The position numbers were made by a program, and so were the translations under genes. DNA of 64,000 bases from Sphingomonas sp. SORGH_AS_0950 (GTDB lineage Bacteria > Pseudomonadota > Alphaproteobacteria > Sphingomonadales > Sphingomonadaceae). Below, one piece after another: positions 17,852 through 27,142 of this stretch. The stretch is from positions 98,167 through 162,166 of the forward strand of contig NZ_JAUTAE010000003.1 in NCBI RefSeq assembly GCF_030818415.1, read 5' to 3'. The number at the start of each line of letters is the position of its first letter. Positions within the stretch are counted from its first letter, which is position 1. The notes under the pieces are model-generated. The model did no database searches. It had not been told where the DNA came from and was given only the letters and a program-made list of their open reading frames with translations.

Positions 17852-18127
17852 CTAAGTCTGAGCCTCGGCCATCGATGACAGATGTCTGGCTACAGCCTTC
17901 CCCCCGTGAGTTGCCAGAGCGGCCGCAATAGCGCGGGCGTCGGCGCGGTTGATCTCGGCGATCTTTATGCGATCGAGGGCAGCCAGCAAGACAGGCCGCC
18001 CAGCGTCGCGCGCCGCTTCCTCCGCAGCTTTCGCCTGCTCCTCGACGAGAGCGAGCTGCGCGAGTAGGGCTTCCCGCCGGGCGGTTATCGCGGCGAGGCT
18101 CGCCGGTTTCGCTTGAGTTCGTGGCAT
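17852..18127 (-). CDS. Small coiled-coil protein next to mob genes (TraD-like/DUF6437-like)
   Basis: The 91-residue protein starts at ATG 18127 with AAGGGAGA eight bases upstream. It is basic at the N-terminus (MPRTQAKP) and then strongly helical with EALLAQLALVEEQAKAAEEA, a likely coiled coil. Small proteins of this type are commonly found beside relaxase genes in alphaproteobacterial elements and annotated as conjugal transfer protein TraD. It is divergent from the MobC gene, with the probable oriT between them. Function is not established. Confidence 0.6.
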   Translation of the reverse strand: MPRTQAKPASLAAITARREALLAQLALVEEQAKAAEEAARDAGRPVLLAALDRIKIAEINRADARAIAAALATHGGKAVARHLSSMAEAQT

Positions 18128-18467
18128 TCGGCATCTCCCTTCTAGATGCGGGTGACGGTAGCGGCATCCTTGGAACACAGAACCAGTAGTCCAACCGGTG
18201 CAAGGGTGGCCGTGATGCTCTCAATAGCATCGGCGATGACCAACCGTCGACTGCGAAGGTCACGTTGAAGCGGCCGCCAGAAGTAATGTGCTCGCGAATT
18301 TTTGAGTAACCTGCCAACTCATTCCCCCCACTCCGCGTTGGATTGATTTCATTCCAAATTGCTAGTTTTTTACTTGGTCATGTCTCCTTATGAGGGATGG
18401 CAGGATATGCCTCATGGCACCAATGTATACATTGGCACATGAGGCGCCGCTGCACGGGGCTCGAAGG
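18128..18467. other. Probable origin of transfer region
   Basis: This 340-bp divergent intergenic region lies between the small coiled-coil gene and the mobC-relaxase pair, the usual place for oriT. It holds TTGGA (18338-18342) inverted as TCCAA (18353-18357), a T-rich run, and the 37-bp inverted repeat at 18409-18445. No nic consensus could be identified with certainty. Confidence 0.45.
18409..18445. promoter_or_regulatory. Long imperfect inverted repeat with perfect 14-bp core palindrome
   Basis: The centre CAATGTATACATTG (18421-18434) is a perfect palindrome. The arms continue outward as GCCTCATG on the left and CATGAGGC on the right, with one base inserted on one side. It ends 22 bp before the proposed ATG of the ribbon-helix-helix MobC protein. 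It could be its operator or the relaxosome-binding repeat of oriT. Confidence 0.6.
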
Positions 18468-19049
18468 ATGATCGTCACCACGCGGATTTCCGATCAACTG
18501 GCTGAAGAGATCGACCGTGTCGCAGCGGCGAACGGCCAGACCCGTAGTGCCTGGATGGCGAACGCGCTGGCCCGCGCTGCGCTGTCGGATGAAAGCCTGG
18601 CGCTACCCGTGATGCCGGTGCAGGGGAGGGGCCATCCTGACGATCATATCCGCGTGACGATCCGGCTCTACCGAAGCGAGATCAAGAGCATCGACGCCGT
18701 TGCCGCGCCGATGGGGCTCACCCGGAACGAATGGATCAAGCGAACCTTGCGCTGGCAGCTTTGGGACAAGGCCGCGCTGCTCAGGCTCGCTCCCGCGACC
18801 CAGGCGGAGATCGGTAAGATTCGTAAACAGGTTCTCGCGATCGGGCGTAATATCAACCAAGCCGTCCATGCCATGAACGCTGCGAACCAGCCCGAAAGCT
18901 CGCTCGACATCGCCCGCATCGCCGAGCCGTTCATGGAGAAATGTGCGGAGGTTAAAGCTGTCCTCTTCGCGACGCGTCGTGTCCTTGCGGCATCGATCGG
19001 GGGTGAGATCGCCTACTGGACCGGGCGTCACGAGGCGCCGATCGAATGA
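18468..19049 (+). CDS. mobC: MobC-like relaxosome accessory protein
   Basis: From ATG 18468 the protein has 193 residues and starts as a ribbon-helix-helix protein (MIVTTRISDQLAEEIDRVA). The second half contains IGRNINQAVHAMN, the conserved IGxNxNQ motif of MobC-like proteins. These bind oriT, open the DNA and help the relaxase. An ATG at 18414 is possible but would place the large palindrome inside the gene. The stop overlaps the relaxase ATG by 4 bp. Confidence 0.75.
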   Translation: MIVTTRISDQLAEEIDRVAAANGQTRSAWMANALARAALSDESLALPVMPVQGRGHPDDHIRVTIRLYRSEIKSIDAVAAPMGLTRNEWIKRTLRWQLWDKAALLRLAPATQAEIGKIRKQVLAIGRNINQAVHAMNAANQPESSLDIARIAEPFMEKCAEVKAVLFATRRVLAASIGGEIAYWTGRHEAPIE

Positions 19050-20584
19050 GCTTTCGCTTCTCTCCTGGCACCATGGACTCCATGGCGGGCGTGTTCGCTC
19101 CGCCCAAGAAGTATCGCCTTGGCGCCGGGGGAGGGAGCCCGAAGGCACCGAAGGCGGGTGGCACGATCCTCGGATTTGCCGTCGCCTCGATGTTCCCGAA
19201 GCCGGCAGCGTCGGGTGGCACTTCGCGCCCGAGCTATCAGGCAAAGGCGGCGTTTGGTGGTGGCCCGCAAGTGCGCATGAGCGGCCGCGCCGTCATGACC
19301 GCCGAACGCACGGCGCGTCGCGTTCCGGAGGCTGTCGTACGGGTCACAGGTCGCCAGCACGGGGGCGGCCACGTCCTCGCCAACTTCGCCTACATCAGTC
19401 GACTTGGTCATGCCGACGGCAAGGAGCTGGGCCTCGAAACGAGCGAAGGCGATGTGCTGCGCGATGGCCGGGACTTGCAGGAGCTCGCCAAGGAATGGCA
19501 CGATTACGAGATGGATGGTGATGCCCGAAGGAAGGGGGCAACCTCGATCTCCATGATCCTCTCGATGCCGACCGGCACCGATCCCGAGCGACTGAAGAGC
19601 GCCGCCCTCGACTTCGCACGCGAGGAGTTTGCGAACCGCTCGTGGGTCGCATCGCTCCATACCGATCGCGACCACCCGCACGTCCACCTGACCATCGCGC
19701 GGCGCGATCATGACGGCCGTCGCTTTCATCCCAATCGTGACGACCTGTTTCGTTACCGTCAGCGGTTCGCCGAAAAGCTCCGCGGCCGTGGGATCGAGGC
19801 GAACGCCACGCCTGCACGAGCGCGTGGGATCGATCCCAGGCATGAACCGATCGCCGCCATCAAGATGCGCGGGAAAGGGCTCGTCCCCCAACTCGACAAG
19901 TCACGCGCGCAGCGGGCGCAGCGGTTTCATGCGCTCAGTACGCCCGACCCGGTCAAGGCATTCCTTGCCGAGCGTCAGGCTGTGGTTCTCGCTACCTATC
20001 AGCGCTCGATCGATGAGCTTTCGGCGTCCCCATCCGCAGCGGACCAGATCGTCGCGCAAAGCCTGGCTCGCTTTGTGGAGACGATGCCCGCCCCAGAGCC
20101 GAACTGGTCTCGAGCAATGGCAGCGACCGAGGCGCTTGACCGGGATGGCCAGGACGAGCCATCGGCGGGAAGGTCCGTCGCGCGTGGCACCCGCCAGCTC
20201 GAGCAGCGCGATCGCGAGGATTCGATGGCCGAGCGGCTTCGCGCACTTAGCGATTCCCTATCCTCGCCACTCTCGAACAATGTCGTTCTCGAGCCACGCA
20301 ATCCCGGCAGGGAAGATCCGGTTCGATCGAAGCCAACCTCACGGCTGGGCGAGGATCGTTCGCGAGCCGACGATCCCGGCGGTTCTGATGGCAGGGGAGG
20401 GCGTCAATCCCGTCCGCCGGGGCTCATGACAGACCGTCTTCGCGCATTATTGGATGAGAAGATCGAGCCGACGAAGCCGCTGGACGCCAACCAGGCGAAC
20501 GAAACACTGCGGCAGTCCGAGGAGCGTGATCGGGAACGGCGGGAACGGGATCGACCGACCCACAGGGGAGGGCCGCGTCGATGA
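19046..20584 (+). CDS. MobP-type relaxase
   Basis: This 512-residue protein carries the three-histidine metal motif HTDRDHPHVHLTI (H205 to H214), the hallmark of MobP/MobQ relaxases. A tyrosine in FAYISRLG near residue 116 is a candidate for the DNA-linked catalytic residue. It should nick oriT and stay bound to the transferred strand. The C-terminal half is charged and low complexity, suitable for contacts with the coupling protein. It overlaps mobC and the next gene by 4 bp each, forming one operon. The length fits the family. Confidence 0.85.
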   Translation: MSFRFSPGTMDSMAGVFAPPKKYRLGAGGGSPKAPKAGGTILGFAVASMFPKPAASGGTSRPSYQAKAAFGGGPQVRMSGRAVMTAERTARRVPEAVVRVTGRQHGGGHVLANFAYISRLGHADGKELGLETSEGDVLRDGRDLQELAKEWHDYEMDGDARRKGATSISMILSMPTGTDPERLKSAALDFAREEFANRSWVASLHTDRDHPHVHLTIARRDHDGRRFHPNRDDLFRYRQRFAEKLRGRGIEANATPARARGIDPRHEPIAAIKMRGKGLVPQLDKSRAQRAQRFHALSTPDPVKAFLAERQAVVLATYQRSIDELSASPSAADQIVAQSLARFVETMPAPEPNWSRAMAATEALDRDGQDEPSAGRSVARGTRQLEQRDREDSMAERLRALSDSLSSPLSNNVVLEPRNPGREDPVRSKPTSRLGEDRSRADDPGGSDGRGGRQSRPPGLMTDRLRALLDEKIEPTKPLDANQANETLRQSEERDRERRERDRPTHRGGPRR

Positions 20585-21576
20585 GTGCCAGCACCGATGA
20601 GGTCGCCATGGCTGTTCTATTGGATGCTGTTTCCCTGTTGCGTGGGGAGGTCGCAGCACTCGCACGCAGCAACGAAAGGGTCGAGGCTTCGCACCAGGAG
20701 CTGCATCGGCGCCTCGATGCGATCAACGCCGGACAGGCTGCCGTCACCGATCTCGTTCCTCTCCTCGAACTGATCGCGGCACGCATCAACGACGCCCACA
20801 GCGCGTCGCAGGAAGCTTTGGCCGGCGTGCGAGACGGCGTCGGTGACGTCCGCGGCGATCTCGCCGGCGTCGCAACCCTGATCGAAAGGCTTCTTTCGGA
20901 CGCCCGCGTCGACCGGAGGCAGCACCGATCCGATCAACAGTCGACCGCGGCGCTGATCGCCTTTGCCAGATCGGCCATGCTCGGCAACCATGCTCCCCTT
21001 CCGGTGAACGTCGAGGACGATCCGCTGCTCGAGCACTATGTCCTGAACCAGCCACCCGATATGGCGTCGACTGATCGAGCGCTGGTGGACTGGCGCGCGT
21101 CGGTTGCTGCGGCCGACACCGCAGAGCTTATCGTGCTCCTGAAAAAGCAGGAAACACCATCGCCAACCGACACGCCCCATAGCCGCCTTCTAAGATATCG
21201 CCTTGCCGCCATTACCCGGGCGCAGCTCGAAGCGCGCAGCGTTCCCGCGCCAGCTCGGCCCACCACCACGCGGGCGGCGGATCGCTCGGCCGCCAGTTGC
21301 CTTGAGCGTTCCCTGGAACTTGCCGATCTATGGCGTGCAGGCGAAAGCCGCGCACTGTACGCCGAAGCGGAGCTGGCTGGCGCGATCGATCTTTTCGTGG
21401 CCGCGGAACGACTGGCAGACTCCTCTACGGAAGGTGTCTCACCACCGGAGCTGGTTGCCCTGCATCGCGAATTGGCGGATCGCATCGAGGCAGGCGATAG
21501 ACCCAAAGTCGGTGTCGGTCGCACCTCCGCATGCTACGAGCCGACAGCCGCGGTCGGTCGGCATCAAAATCGCTAG
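20581..21576 (+). CDS. Coiled-coil mobilisation-associated protein of unknown function
   Basis: The 331-residue protein overlaps the relaxase by 4 bp. Residues 10-100 are a coiled coil (LLRGEVAALARSNERVEAS, EVxxL-type heptads), and the rest is helical with a Pro/Thr linker around 215-225. I do not recognise a family. By position it is a relaxosome or transfer accessory protein. It ends the mob operon, and the following bases hold only remnants. Confidence 0.6.
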   Translation: MSASTDEVAMAVLLDAVSLLRGEVAALARSNERVEASHQELHRRLDAINAGQAAVTDLVPLLELIAARINDAHSASQEALAGVRDGVGDVRGDLAGVATLIERLLSDARVDRRQHRSDQQSTAALIAFARSAMLGNHAPLPVNVEDDPLLEHYVLNQPPDMASTDRALVDWRASVAAADTAELIVLLKKQETPSPTDTPHSRLLRYRLAAITRAQLEARSVPAPARPTTTRAADRSAASCLERSLELADLWRAGESRALYAEAELAGAIDLFVAAERLADSSTEGVSPPELVALHRELADRIEAGDRPKVGVGRTSACYEPTAAVGRHQNR

Positions 21577-21654
21577 ATCCGTGTCTCCGCATTGGATCGA
21601 CTTGCAACCCCGCACCTATCCGGCACAGATTCGTCAGGAACTCAGAGAAGTGTC

Positions 21655-21819
21655 GTCCGTCATCCAGCGTTCGAAACCTGGGCCGTGCAGAACGCACCAG
21701 CCGGACGGATCGGCGAACCTGAAGACATCGCTTCCGTTGTCGGCTTCCTTGCCGGGCCGGACGCCGGTTATGTCAATGGCGTCAAGCTATTCGTGGATGG
21801 AGGCCTCGCACAGATATAA
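21655..21819 (+). pseudogene. C-terminal remnant of a short-chain dehydrogenase (SDR)
   Basis: The frame ending at 21819 reads [20 protein letters not shown] and then a segment ending [16 protein letters not shown]. This is the characteristic end of classical SDR enzymes. The Rossmann fold and catalytic YxxxK are missing. It is a fragment about 55 residues long with no start. Confidence 0.75.
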
Positions 21820-21887
21820 GCGGATGCTGGCGGCCGGACCTTTGGTCCGCCGCCTTCCCATCGGGATCAAATTCGGGAAGGGGACGG

Positions 21888-22490
21888 TCAAACGGTCAGC
21901 CAGTCGATGACGTCCGCACGACTATAGGTCTCATCAGCAATGAAGTGCCCTTTTCCAGGTAGCTCTTCATAGTCAATCGCCACGCCGATCCGACTGGCGT
22001 GACCGCAGAAGTCCCGCATTTCAGACGCGGGCTGATGGTCGTCCGCAGCGCCATGTATAACTTTGATCTGCGTGGCCGGTAATGGCGCGCTTAAAAGGTC
22101 CGGTGCAGTTCGGCCGGCCACGATCAAGGCGCGACTGACGAGCGACTGCCCAGCAGCGATCCACGCACCGCGCGCTCCCATGCTGAAGCCGCTGATGGTC
22201 AGGCTCAAAGCGTCCTGGCGTGGCGCGAGCAGCGCAAGACTTGAGAACGCTGCGGTAACAAGAGCGCGTTCGCCCCAGTCCCTTCCGATTGGGCAGATGG
22301 GTGCCGCGACCATGAATGGCAGTTCCAAACCGCGATCAACGAGGCCCGGCAAGCTCCAGCGCCGGAGCTTGCTATCATCATCCCCGCGTTCTCCGCTGCC
22401 ATGGAGATACAAATGTGCGCTGGTGTACGGTCGGGCAGGTATCGCCAACCAAGTCGGGAGCGGCGTCTCCTCTACCAGCCTCATGTGCAT
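21888..22490 (-). CDS. Alpha/beta-hydrolase (esterase-like)
   Basis: The 200-residue protein has YLHGSGERG near residue 28 (oxyanion hole, like PHB depolymerase/feruloyl esterases), GFSMGARGAW as the nucleophile elbow with the catalytic serine, HGAADDHQP holding the acid, and GKGHFIAD with the histidine. The catalytic set is complete. No signal peptide is seen, so it is cytosolic. It lies alone between an SDR remnant and the type IV secretion operon, so it is probably unrelated cargo. The substrate is unknown. Confidence 0.75.
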   Translation of the reverse strand: MHMRLVEETPLPTWLAIPARPYTSAHLYLHGSGERGDDDSKLRRWSLPGLVDRGLELPFMVAAPICPIGRDWGERALVTAAFSSLALLAPRQDALSLTISGFSMGARGAWIAAGQSLVSRALIVAGRTAPDLLSAPLPATQIKVIHGAADDHQPASEMRDFCGHASRIGVAIDYEELPGKGHFIADETYSRADVIDWLTV

Positions 22491-22889
22491 ACAGGTTTAT
22501 CGCGCCCTTTTGCTCATGGAGCAAGGCTTCCCAGCCTCCCGATTGGGACTGGCCTGCGAGACGGCTGACGGGAGCAAGGCCCATTCGGTAGCAACGAGAG
22601 TGACATTTTCCCGAAATCCGTTCCCGATTGGCTCTTCTCGAAACTGGCCCGTGCAAATGAAGAAACGGCTAACTCATGGCTGCCTGATCGGCTTGTCGCT
22701 GGCGGTCGGAGCCGTTGGCAGCCAGCGCGAGTACAACGCCTCGTTTGCGAGCAGCGTCCGATGAGGGCGAGCACATTAGCAGCTAGTTTGGGCACGGTCC
22801 TACGCGCCAGTGTCAGGTGCTGGACGGTGACGTCATTGAGCCCAACGCCTGCCTTCATCACGTCGGGCATCGATGACGCCCAATATCAT
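22491..22889. other. Region with no supported gene before virD4
   Basis: About 400 bp. A minus-strand frame from 22870 of 118 codons starts plausibly (MPDVMKAGVGLNDVTVQHL) but decays into Arg/Ser-rich sequence and has no clear ribosome site. It may be a decayed gene downstream of virD4. Confidence 0.3.
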
Positions 22890-24800
22890 TCACGCTGCCT
22901 TCTTATGCACCGTGACGATATTCTCGAATAGTTTGGCGACGCGCTGTTTCGGTGGCACAGCCAGCGCCGCTTCTATCGCCACTCGATTCAATAGCGATTG
23001 GCCCTGTGTGTTCGCCGCAACGCCAGTGATTTCTTCGATACGGGGCGGAGCACCGGGTGAACCTGATATGGATTCGGCCTGGCTGGCTTCGATCACGCGG
23101 AGGCTGTTCGCCGCAACGGCGGGATCAGGCTGGATTTGGGGCATTTGCGGTGCCGGGATGCTGGTGCGGTCGGCAAGCTTCTTTTCGGCGTAATAGCGCA
23201 CCTTCCTACCGTAGGTCGCGTACATGCCGCGCCGGAAAACAATCAGGTCGTTCTCCGGGAGCAACTCGACTTCCTGCGGGAGCATGAGCGGTCGGCGTTG
23301 ATCCGAATCCGAGGTCGACCCACCACCGCCACCCCACGTGCCCATCGAACGCGATCGCGCCCTGAAGGTGTAGCTGCCGAGCTGATCGGAGATTTTCTTC
23401 GCCTCCGCCAGGCCGGCGGGACGCAGGACGAGGCGAACCGCGCAGTTGCGCTCGATATCGGCCGCCACCTTGTCACCATAGACGCCCTGGATCTGCTCGA
23501 TTGACTGAAACGCCGGCAGCATCCGCAGACCGTAGCCGGCGACATAGCTGAATGCGTTCGCCAGCACGCTGCATTTGCCGAGGCTGGCGAACTCGTCGAG
23601 CGCCAGCAGGACTTTGACCTGGTGCCTGTCGCCTTTCGGCAGCTCGCGCACGTTGCGATCGATGAGTTGCTGGAACAGCAGGCCGTAGATCGGGGCGACG
23701 CGGTCGAGATCGTCTGGCGAGACGCCGAGGTAGAGCGAGATCCGCTTGTCGCGAAACTCGCTCAGATCGAAATCGCTCTCCGAGGTCGCGGCATCGACAT
23801 AGGGGTTCAGCCAGCCATTGATCCTGGAGGTGACGGACTGCCGGATGCCCGTGAACGTGTTGGCCGATGACGAGGTATAATCGAGAATGGCCGACACGCA
23901 CCCGGTCGACAGTGGCTTGCCGGCCTTCTGGCGGGCGGCGATGATTTTGGGAAAGCGCTTCTGCGCGTCACCCGCGGCGAACTGGCGGTACACCTCGCCT
24001 AGCGTGAACGGGAGCGCATCCTCGCCGTCATCGACCGTCGCGGCAATGTATGCCGTGATGCCGAGAAAGGCCGTTCGGGCACCCGCCGCCCAGAATGGGT
24101 CGCCCGTCAGCGGGTCGGGATAGAGCATCGCCGCGATCTTCTGTAGCTCGTTGATGACCTCCACCGGGTCACGCCGATCGATATAGCTGAGCGGATTCCA
24201 GCGCACCGTCCGGCCGTTCGGGTCCAGTGGATTGAACAGGAGCACCTGCTGGCGCAGCATGTTCATCCGGTAGCCGGCGGTGTTGTCGTAATTCTCCTGC
24301 TTGATGTCGAGGACGACGAGAGAGTCGGGCCAGTCGAGCAGGTTCGGGATGATAACCCCGACCCCTTTGCCGGCGCGGGTAGGTGCCTCCAGCATGACAT
24401 GCTCGGGGCCACCAAAGCGCATGACCTTGCCCCCGAACTTGCCCAGGACAATGCCGCTGGGAGCCAGCAGGTTGCCCTTCCTGACTTCGCCGACCCGCGC
24501 CCAGCGCGCCTCGCCATGCAATTTCTGGCGGGTGAACAGCGTCGAGATGATGGTGAAGATCGTCAGCACGATGCCGATGCCGAAGCCGATCAGGAACGGC
24601 TTGTAGACGATCGGATAGCGCCTCATGGCCCAGAGCGCGCCCGGCACCTTGTGCCACGGCGTATGGATGTTGAGGAGGTGCGAACTCCACAGGACGACGA
24701 CAGCGCCGATCGCGGCGCTCATCGCCAACCCGACGATCGCGAGGAACAGGATCGCGCCCGGCTGGGATCCTTCAGTGCTGCGCACCCATTTACCGCTCAT
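22890..24800 (-). CDS. virD4: Type IV secretion coupling protein VirD4/TraG
   Basis: The 636-residue protein has two N-terminal membrane helices (about 15-38 and 68-90), Walker A APTRAGKGVG around 139-148 and Walker B VLLALDEFASLG. This is the standard plan of the hexameric ATPase that brings the relaxase-DNA complex to the channel. Length and motif order are intact. It is the last gene of the minus-strand transfer operon, 15 bp after virB11. A Gly-rich loop (WGGGGGST) interrupts the motor region and looks like a disordered insertion. Confidence 0.95.
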   Translation of the reverse strand: MSGKWVRSTEGSQPGAILFLAIVGLAMSAAIGAVVVLWSSHLLNIHTPWHKVPGALWAMRRYPIVYKPFLIGFGIGIVLTIFTIISTLFTRQKLHGEARWARVGEVRKGNLLAPSGIVLGKFGGKVMRFGGPEHVMLEAPTRAGKGVGVIIPNLLDWPDSLVVLDIKQENYDNTAGYRMNMLRQQVLLFNPLDPNGRTVRWNPLSYIDRRDPVEVINELQKIAAMLYPDPLTGDPFWAAGARTAFLGITAYIAATVDDGEDALPFTLGEVYRQFAAGDAQKRFPKIIAARQKAGKPLSTGCVSAILDYTSSSANTFTGIRQSVTSRINGWLNPYVDAATSESDFDLSEFRDKRISLYLGVSPDDLDRVAPIYGLLFQQLIDRNVRELPKGDRHQVKVLLALDEFASLGKCSVLANAFSYVAGYGLRMLPAFQSIEQIQGVYGDKVAADIERNCAVRLVLRPAGLAEAKKISDQLGSYTFRARSRSMGTWGGGGGSTSDSDQRRPLMLPQEVELLPENDLIVFRRGMYATYGRKVRYYAEKKLADRTSIPAPQMPQIQPDPAVAANSLRVIEASQAESISGSPGAPPRIEEITGVAANTQGQSLLNRVAIEAALAVPPKQRVAKLFENIVTVHKKAA

Positions 24801-24815
24801 GGCCCGCCACCTTTC

Positions 24816-25838
24816 TCAATCGCGAGCTTTGCTCGCGGGATCGAACCACATCCCGGTCATGCGATAGCGCGCCGATTGCCCATCTCCCGGCGGGATGCGG
24901 TGCATCTGCACGACGATGTCCACGAGCGATCGCAACAGCGCCCGGACGTCTTGGCGATCGAGGTCGTTGCCACCCTCGGATTCCTTCACCAGCAGCGTGA
25001 GCTGCTCGAACGCGCCCTCCGGCGTGTTGGCATGGATCGTCGTGATCGAACCCGGATGACCGGAGTTGACGTTGCGGAGATAGAAGAAGGCGGTGCCGTC
25101 GCGCAGCTCCTGCAAGAGAATGCGATCGGGCCGCATCCGCAGCGCCGATTCCAGCAACTCCTTCGCGCCCGCCTTCTGGAGGCCCTTGCCGTCCTTCGCG
25201 TACATCATGTGGACGCGGTTGCGATGAGGTACGACCAACTCCCGCGTGTCCTCGATCGTGAGAATCCGCTCATAGTCGGGGATCAGCTTGATGAGCCCCT
25301 TTGAAAAGCTGGTCTTGCCCGAACCGGTCGCGCCCGAAATAAGGATGTTCTTCCGGCTCTCTACGGCCAGTTTGAAGAACGCCTTCCATTCCCCGGCATC
25401 GCGCAGCCGCATCAGTTCGGTATCGACCTCGGCATGAAGCCCGTGCGCCCGTACTTCGCTGAACAGGCCCGCCCGCTCGAAATCATCAACGTCCATCGTC
25501 ACGCCGGACGCTTTGCGGATCGTGATCGAGATGAAGCCTTGCTCCACCGCGGGCGGCACGACGACCTGCGCGCGCTCGCCGCCCGGCAGGACCGAAGAGC
25601 AGACCGGATATTCCGAGTTGATGTCCTGCTTCGTGAGACCGGCAATCAGTTTTGCAAGGGTCATGAGCGCCGCGTTGTCCAACGCCGGTTCCTCATGCCA
25701 TTCCCATCCGCTCCGCGTTTCCAGGCCGATCATCCCCGGCTGGTTGATGACCAGCTCGGTGACGTCCGCGCGCGCGAGGTGCCGCCCGATCGGTTCGGCA
25801 TTATGCTCGTAGATCAGCGAACTGCCGGTGGACGCCAT
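24816..25838 (-). CDS. virB11: VirB11-type secretion ATPase
   Basis: The 340-residue protein carries Walker A ISGATGSGKTS (167-177), the Asp box region (LTIEDTREL), Walker B LLQELRDGTAFFY and the His box GHPGSITTIHA. It is a cytoplasmic hexameric ATPase powering pilus assembly and substrate transfer. It follows virB10 by 4 bp. Full length. Confidence 0.95.
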   Translation of the reverse strand: MASTGSSLIYEHNAEPIGRHLARADVTELVINQPGMIGLETRSGWEWHEEPALDNAALMTLAKLIAGLTKQDINSEYPVCSSVLPGGERAQVVVPPAVEQGFISITIRKASGVTMDVDDFERAGLFSEVRAHGLHAEVDTELMRLRDAGEWKAFFKLAVESRKNILISGATGSGKTSFSKGLIKLIPDYERILTIEDTRELVVPHRNRVHMMYAKDGKGLQKAGAKELLESALRMRPDRILLQELRDGTAFFYLRNVNSGHPGSITTIHANTPEGAFEQLTLLVKESEGGNDLDRQDVRALLRSLVDIVVQMHRIPPGDGQSARYRMTGMWFDPASKARD

Positions 25839-25842
25839 ACGC

Positions 25843-27141
25843 TCAGCGCCTCAATCCGATCTCATAGACCGAGCGGAAATCGAAGTCCTTCGCGACGAAG
25901 ATCGCAGCCGTGTCACCCTGGTTCTTCGTCAGGATCGGACGGATCTGCATCGTCTGCTGGAGCACGGTCTGGCCTGTCGTGCTCGGCACCTGCGTCGTGT
26001 TGCTGCCGTTGCCGGCGAGCGCGCGCCCGGCGATGTTGGAGGCGTCCTCCAGCACGGAAATCACCAGCCCCAGGCCGAACCGCGCCCAGAATTGCGTATC
26101 GACGCCACCCGGCAGACCAGCTCGGCCGAGGCTGTCCGCAGCCGGCGAGCCCAGATCGATCGCGACGCCGCGCGGCGTGAGGGCCCGCGTCCACACGACG
26201 AACAGGCGCGCCTGCCCCTGCGTGATGCCGCCAGCATATTGGCCCAGCACCTTCGTCCCCTTGTCGAGAAGGACAATGCGGCCATTCTCCGAATAGACGT
26301 CATGATTGATGACGCAGGAGACGAACCCAGCCTGTGTCGAGTTGATCGCCGTCTGGAGCGTGCAGGGGATGACTGTCCCGGCACTCAGGAGGAGGTTGCG
26401 ATCCCCGACCGTCGTCGCACGTATCGTCTGAATCGCCGAGTGGCCAAGCTGGTCGCTGAAATCGCTCGGCCCCTTCGTCGGTCTGGTCGCTGCGTCGTCC
26501 GCCGGATCTCCGAAGCCGCTCGCCCCTACCCGCTGTCGCCTGACGGCGGATTGATCGCCATCGGTCTGATCCTCGGCACCAGCCTGCACCTGGGACACCC
26601 CATCGCCTGAAAGGTTGGTGCCGGAGGCCGCTCCCGTGCTGCCGAACGCCATGATCGGCGATCGCCGCGCCGCGTCCGCCATCATGCGCGCCTGCTCGGC
26701 ACGGCGCTGCGCTGGTGACTGTTGGCCGTTCGACGCCGCTCCGGTGCCCGACGAGGCCGCCACGGTGTTGCCGCTGGCATCGACCGTGGTCTGTCCGGCC
26801 GTGCCCGCGATCGGCCGGCCGAAGACGTCGGTCGCCGGCGCCCCGGGTTGGCCGAGCTGACCCGCCAGGGCGGCGCGCTGCGCATCGGGCGAGTTCATCA
26901 CGTCGTCCACCGACCGCTCGCTCGCCTTGGCCGGCTGCGCCGTGGTCGTCGTCGTCGCGGGGCGATGGAAGACACCATAGCCGATCGCAATGCCGCCCAC
27001 GGCACTCATCAGGCCGATGCCGGCGCCGATGAGCGCGATGTTGCCCCAACCGCCGCGGCGCTCGACAGCGCCATCCTTCTCGCTCGGGGGGACGGTGTCG
27101 GCGCCGACCTCGCCGCCCCGGTCAATCAGGTTGCCGACCAT
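25843..27141 (-). CDS. virB10: VirB10-type core-complex protein
   Basis: The 432-residue protein has a short cytoplasmic N-terminus, one membrane helix near residues 35-55, a long Ala/Pro/Gln-rich periplasmic linker, and the TrbI/VirB10 beta-barrel domain (LLSAGTVIPCTLQTAINS, then GRIVLLDKGTKVLGQYAGG). It spans both membranes and senses ATP use by VirB11/VirD4. It starts 1 bp after the virB9 stop. Confidence 0.93.
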   Translation of the reverse strand: MVGNLIDRGGEVGADTVPPSEKDGAVERRGGWGNIALIGAGIGLMSAVGGIAIGYGVFHRPATTTTTAQPAKASERSVDDVMNSPDAQRAALAGQLGQPGAPATDVFGRPIAGTAGQTTVDASGNTVAASSGTGAASNGQQSPAQRRAEQARMMADAARRSPIMAFGSTGAASGTNLSGDGVSQVQAGAEDQTDGDQSAVRRQRVGASGFGDPADDAATRPTKGPSDFSDQLGHSAIQTIRATTVGDRNLLLSAGTVIPCTLQTAINSTQAGFVSCVINHDVYSENGRIVLLDKGTKVLGQYAGGITQGQARLFVVWTRALTPRGVAIDLGSPAADSLGRAGLPGGVDTQFWARFGLGLVISVLEDASNIAGRALAGNGSNTTQVPSTTGQTVLQQTMQIRPILTKNQGDTAAIFVAKDFDFRSVYEIGLRR

Positions 27142-27142
27142 G

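Noticed and set aside
19028..19891. Minus-strand frame of 287 codons opposite the relaxase
   Set aside because: Opposite the relaxase with its conserved histidine motif; no support of its own.
22514..22870. 118-codon frame downstream of virD4
   Set aside because: Only the first 40 residues look protein-like; no ribosome site or family support.
24399..25304. Plus-strand frame of 301 codons across virD4/virB11
   Set aside because: Runs through two well-supported genes on the other strand and has no recognisable domain.
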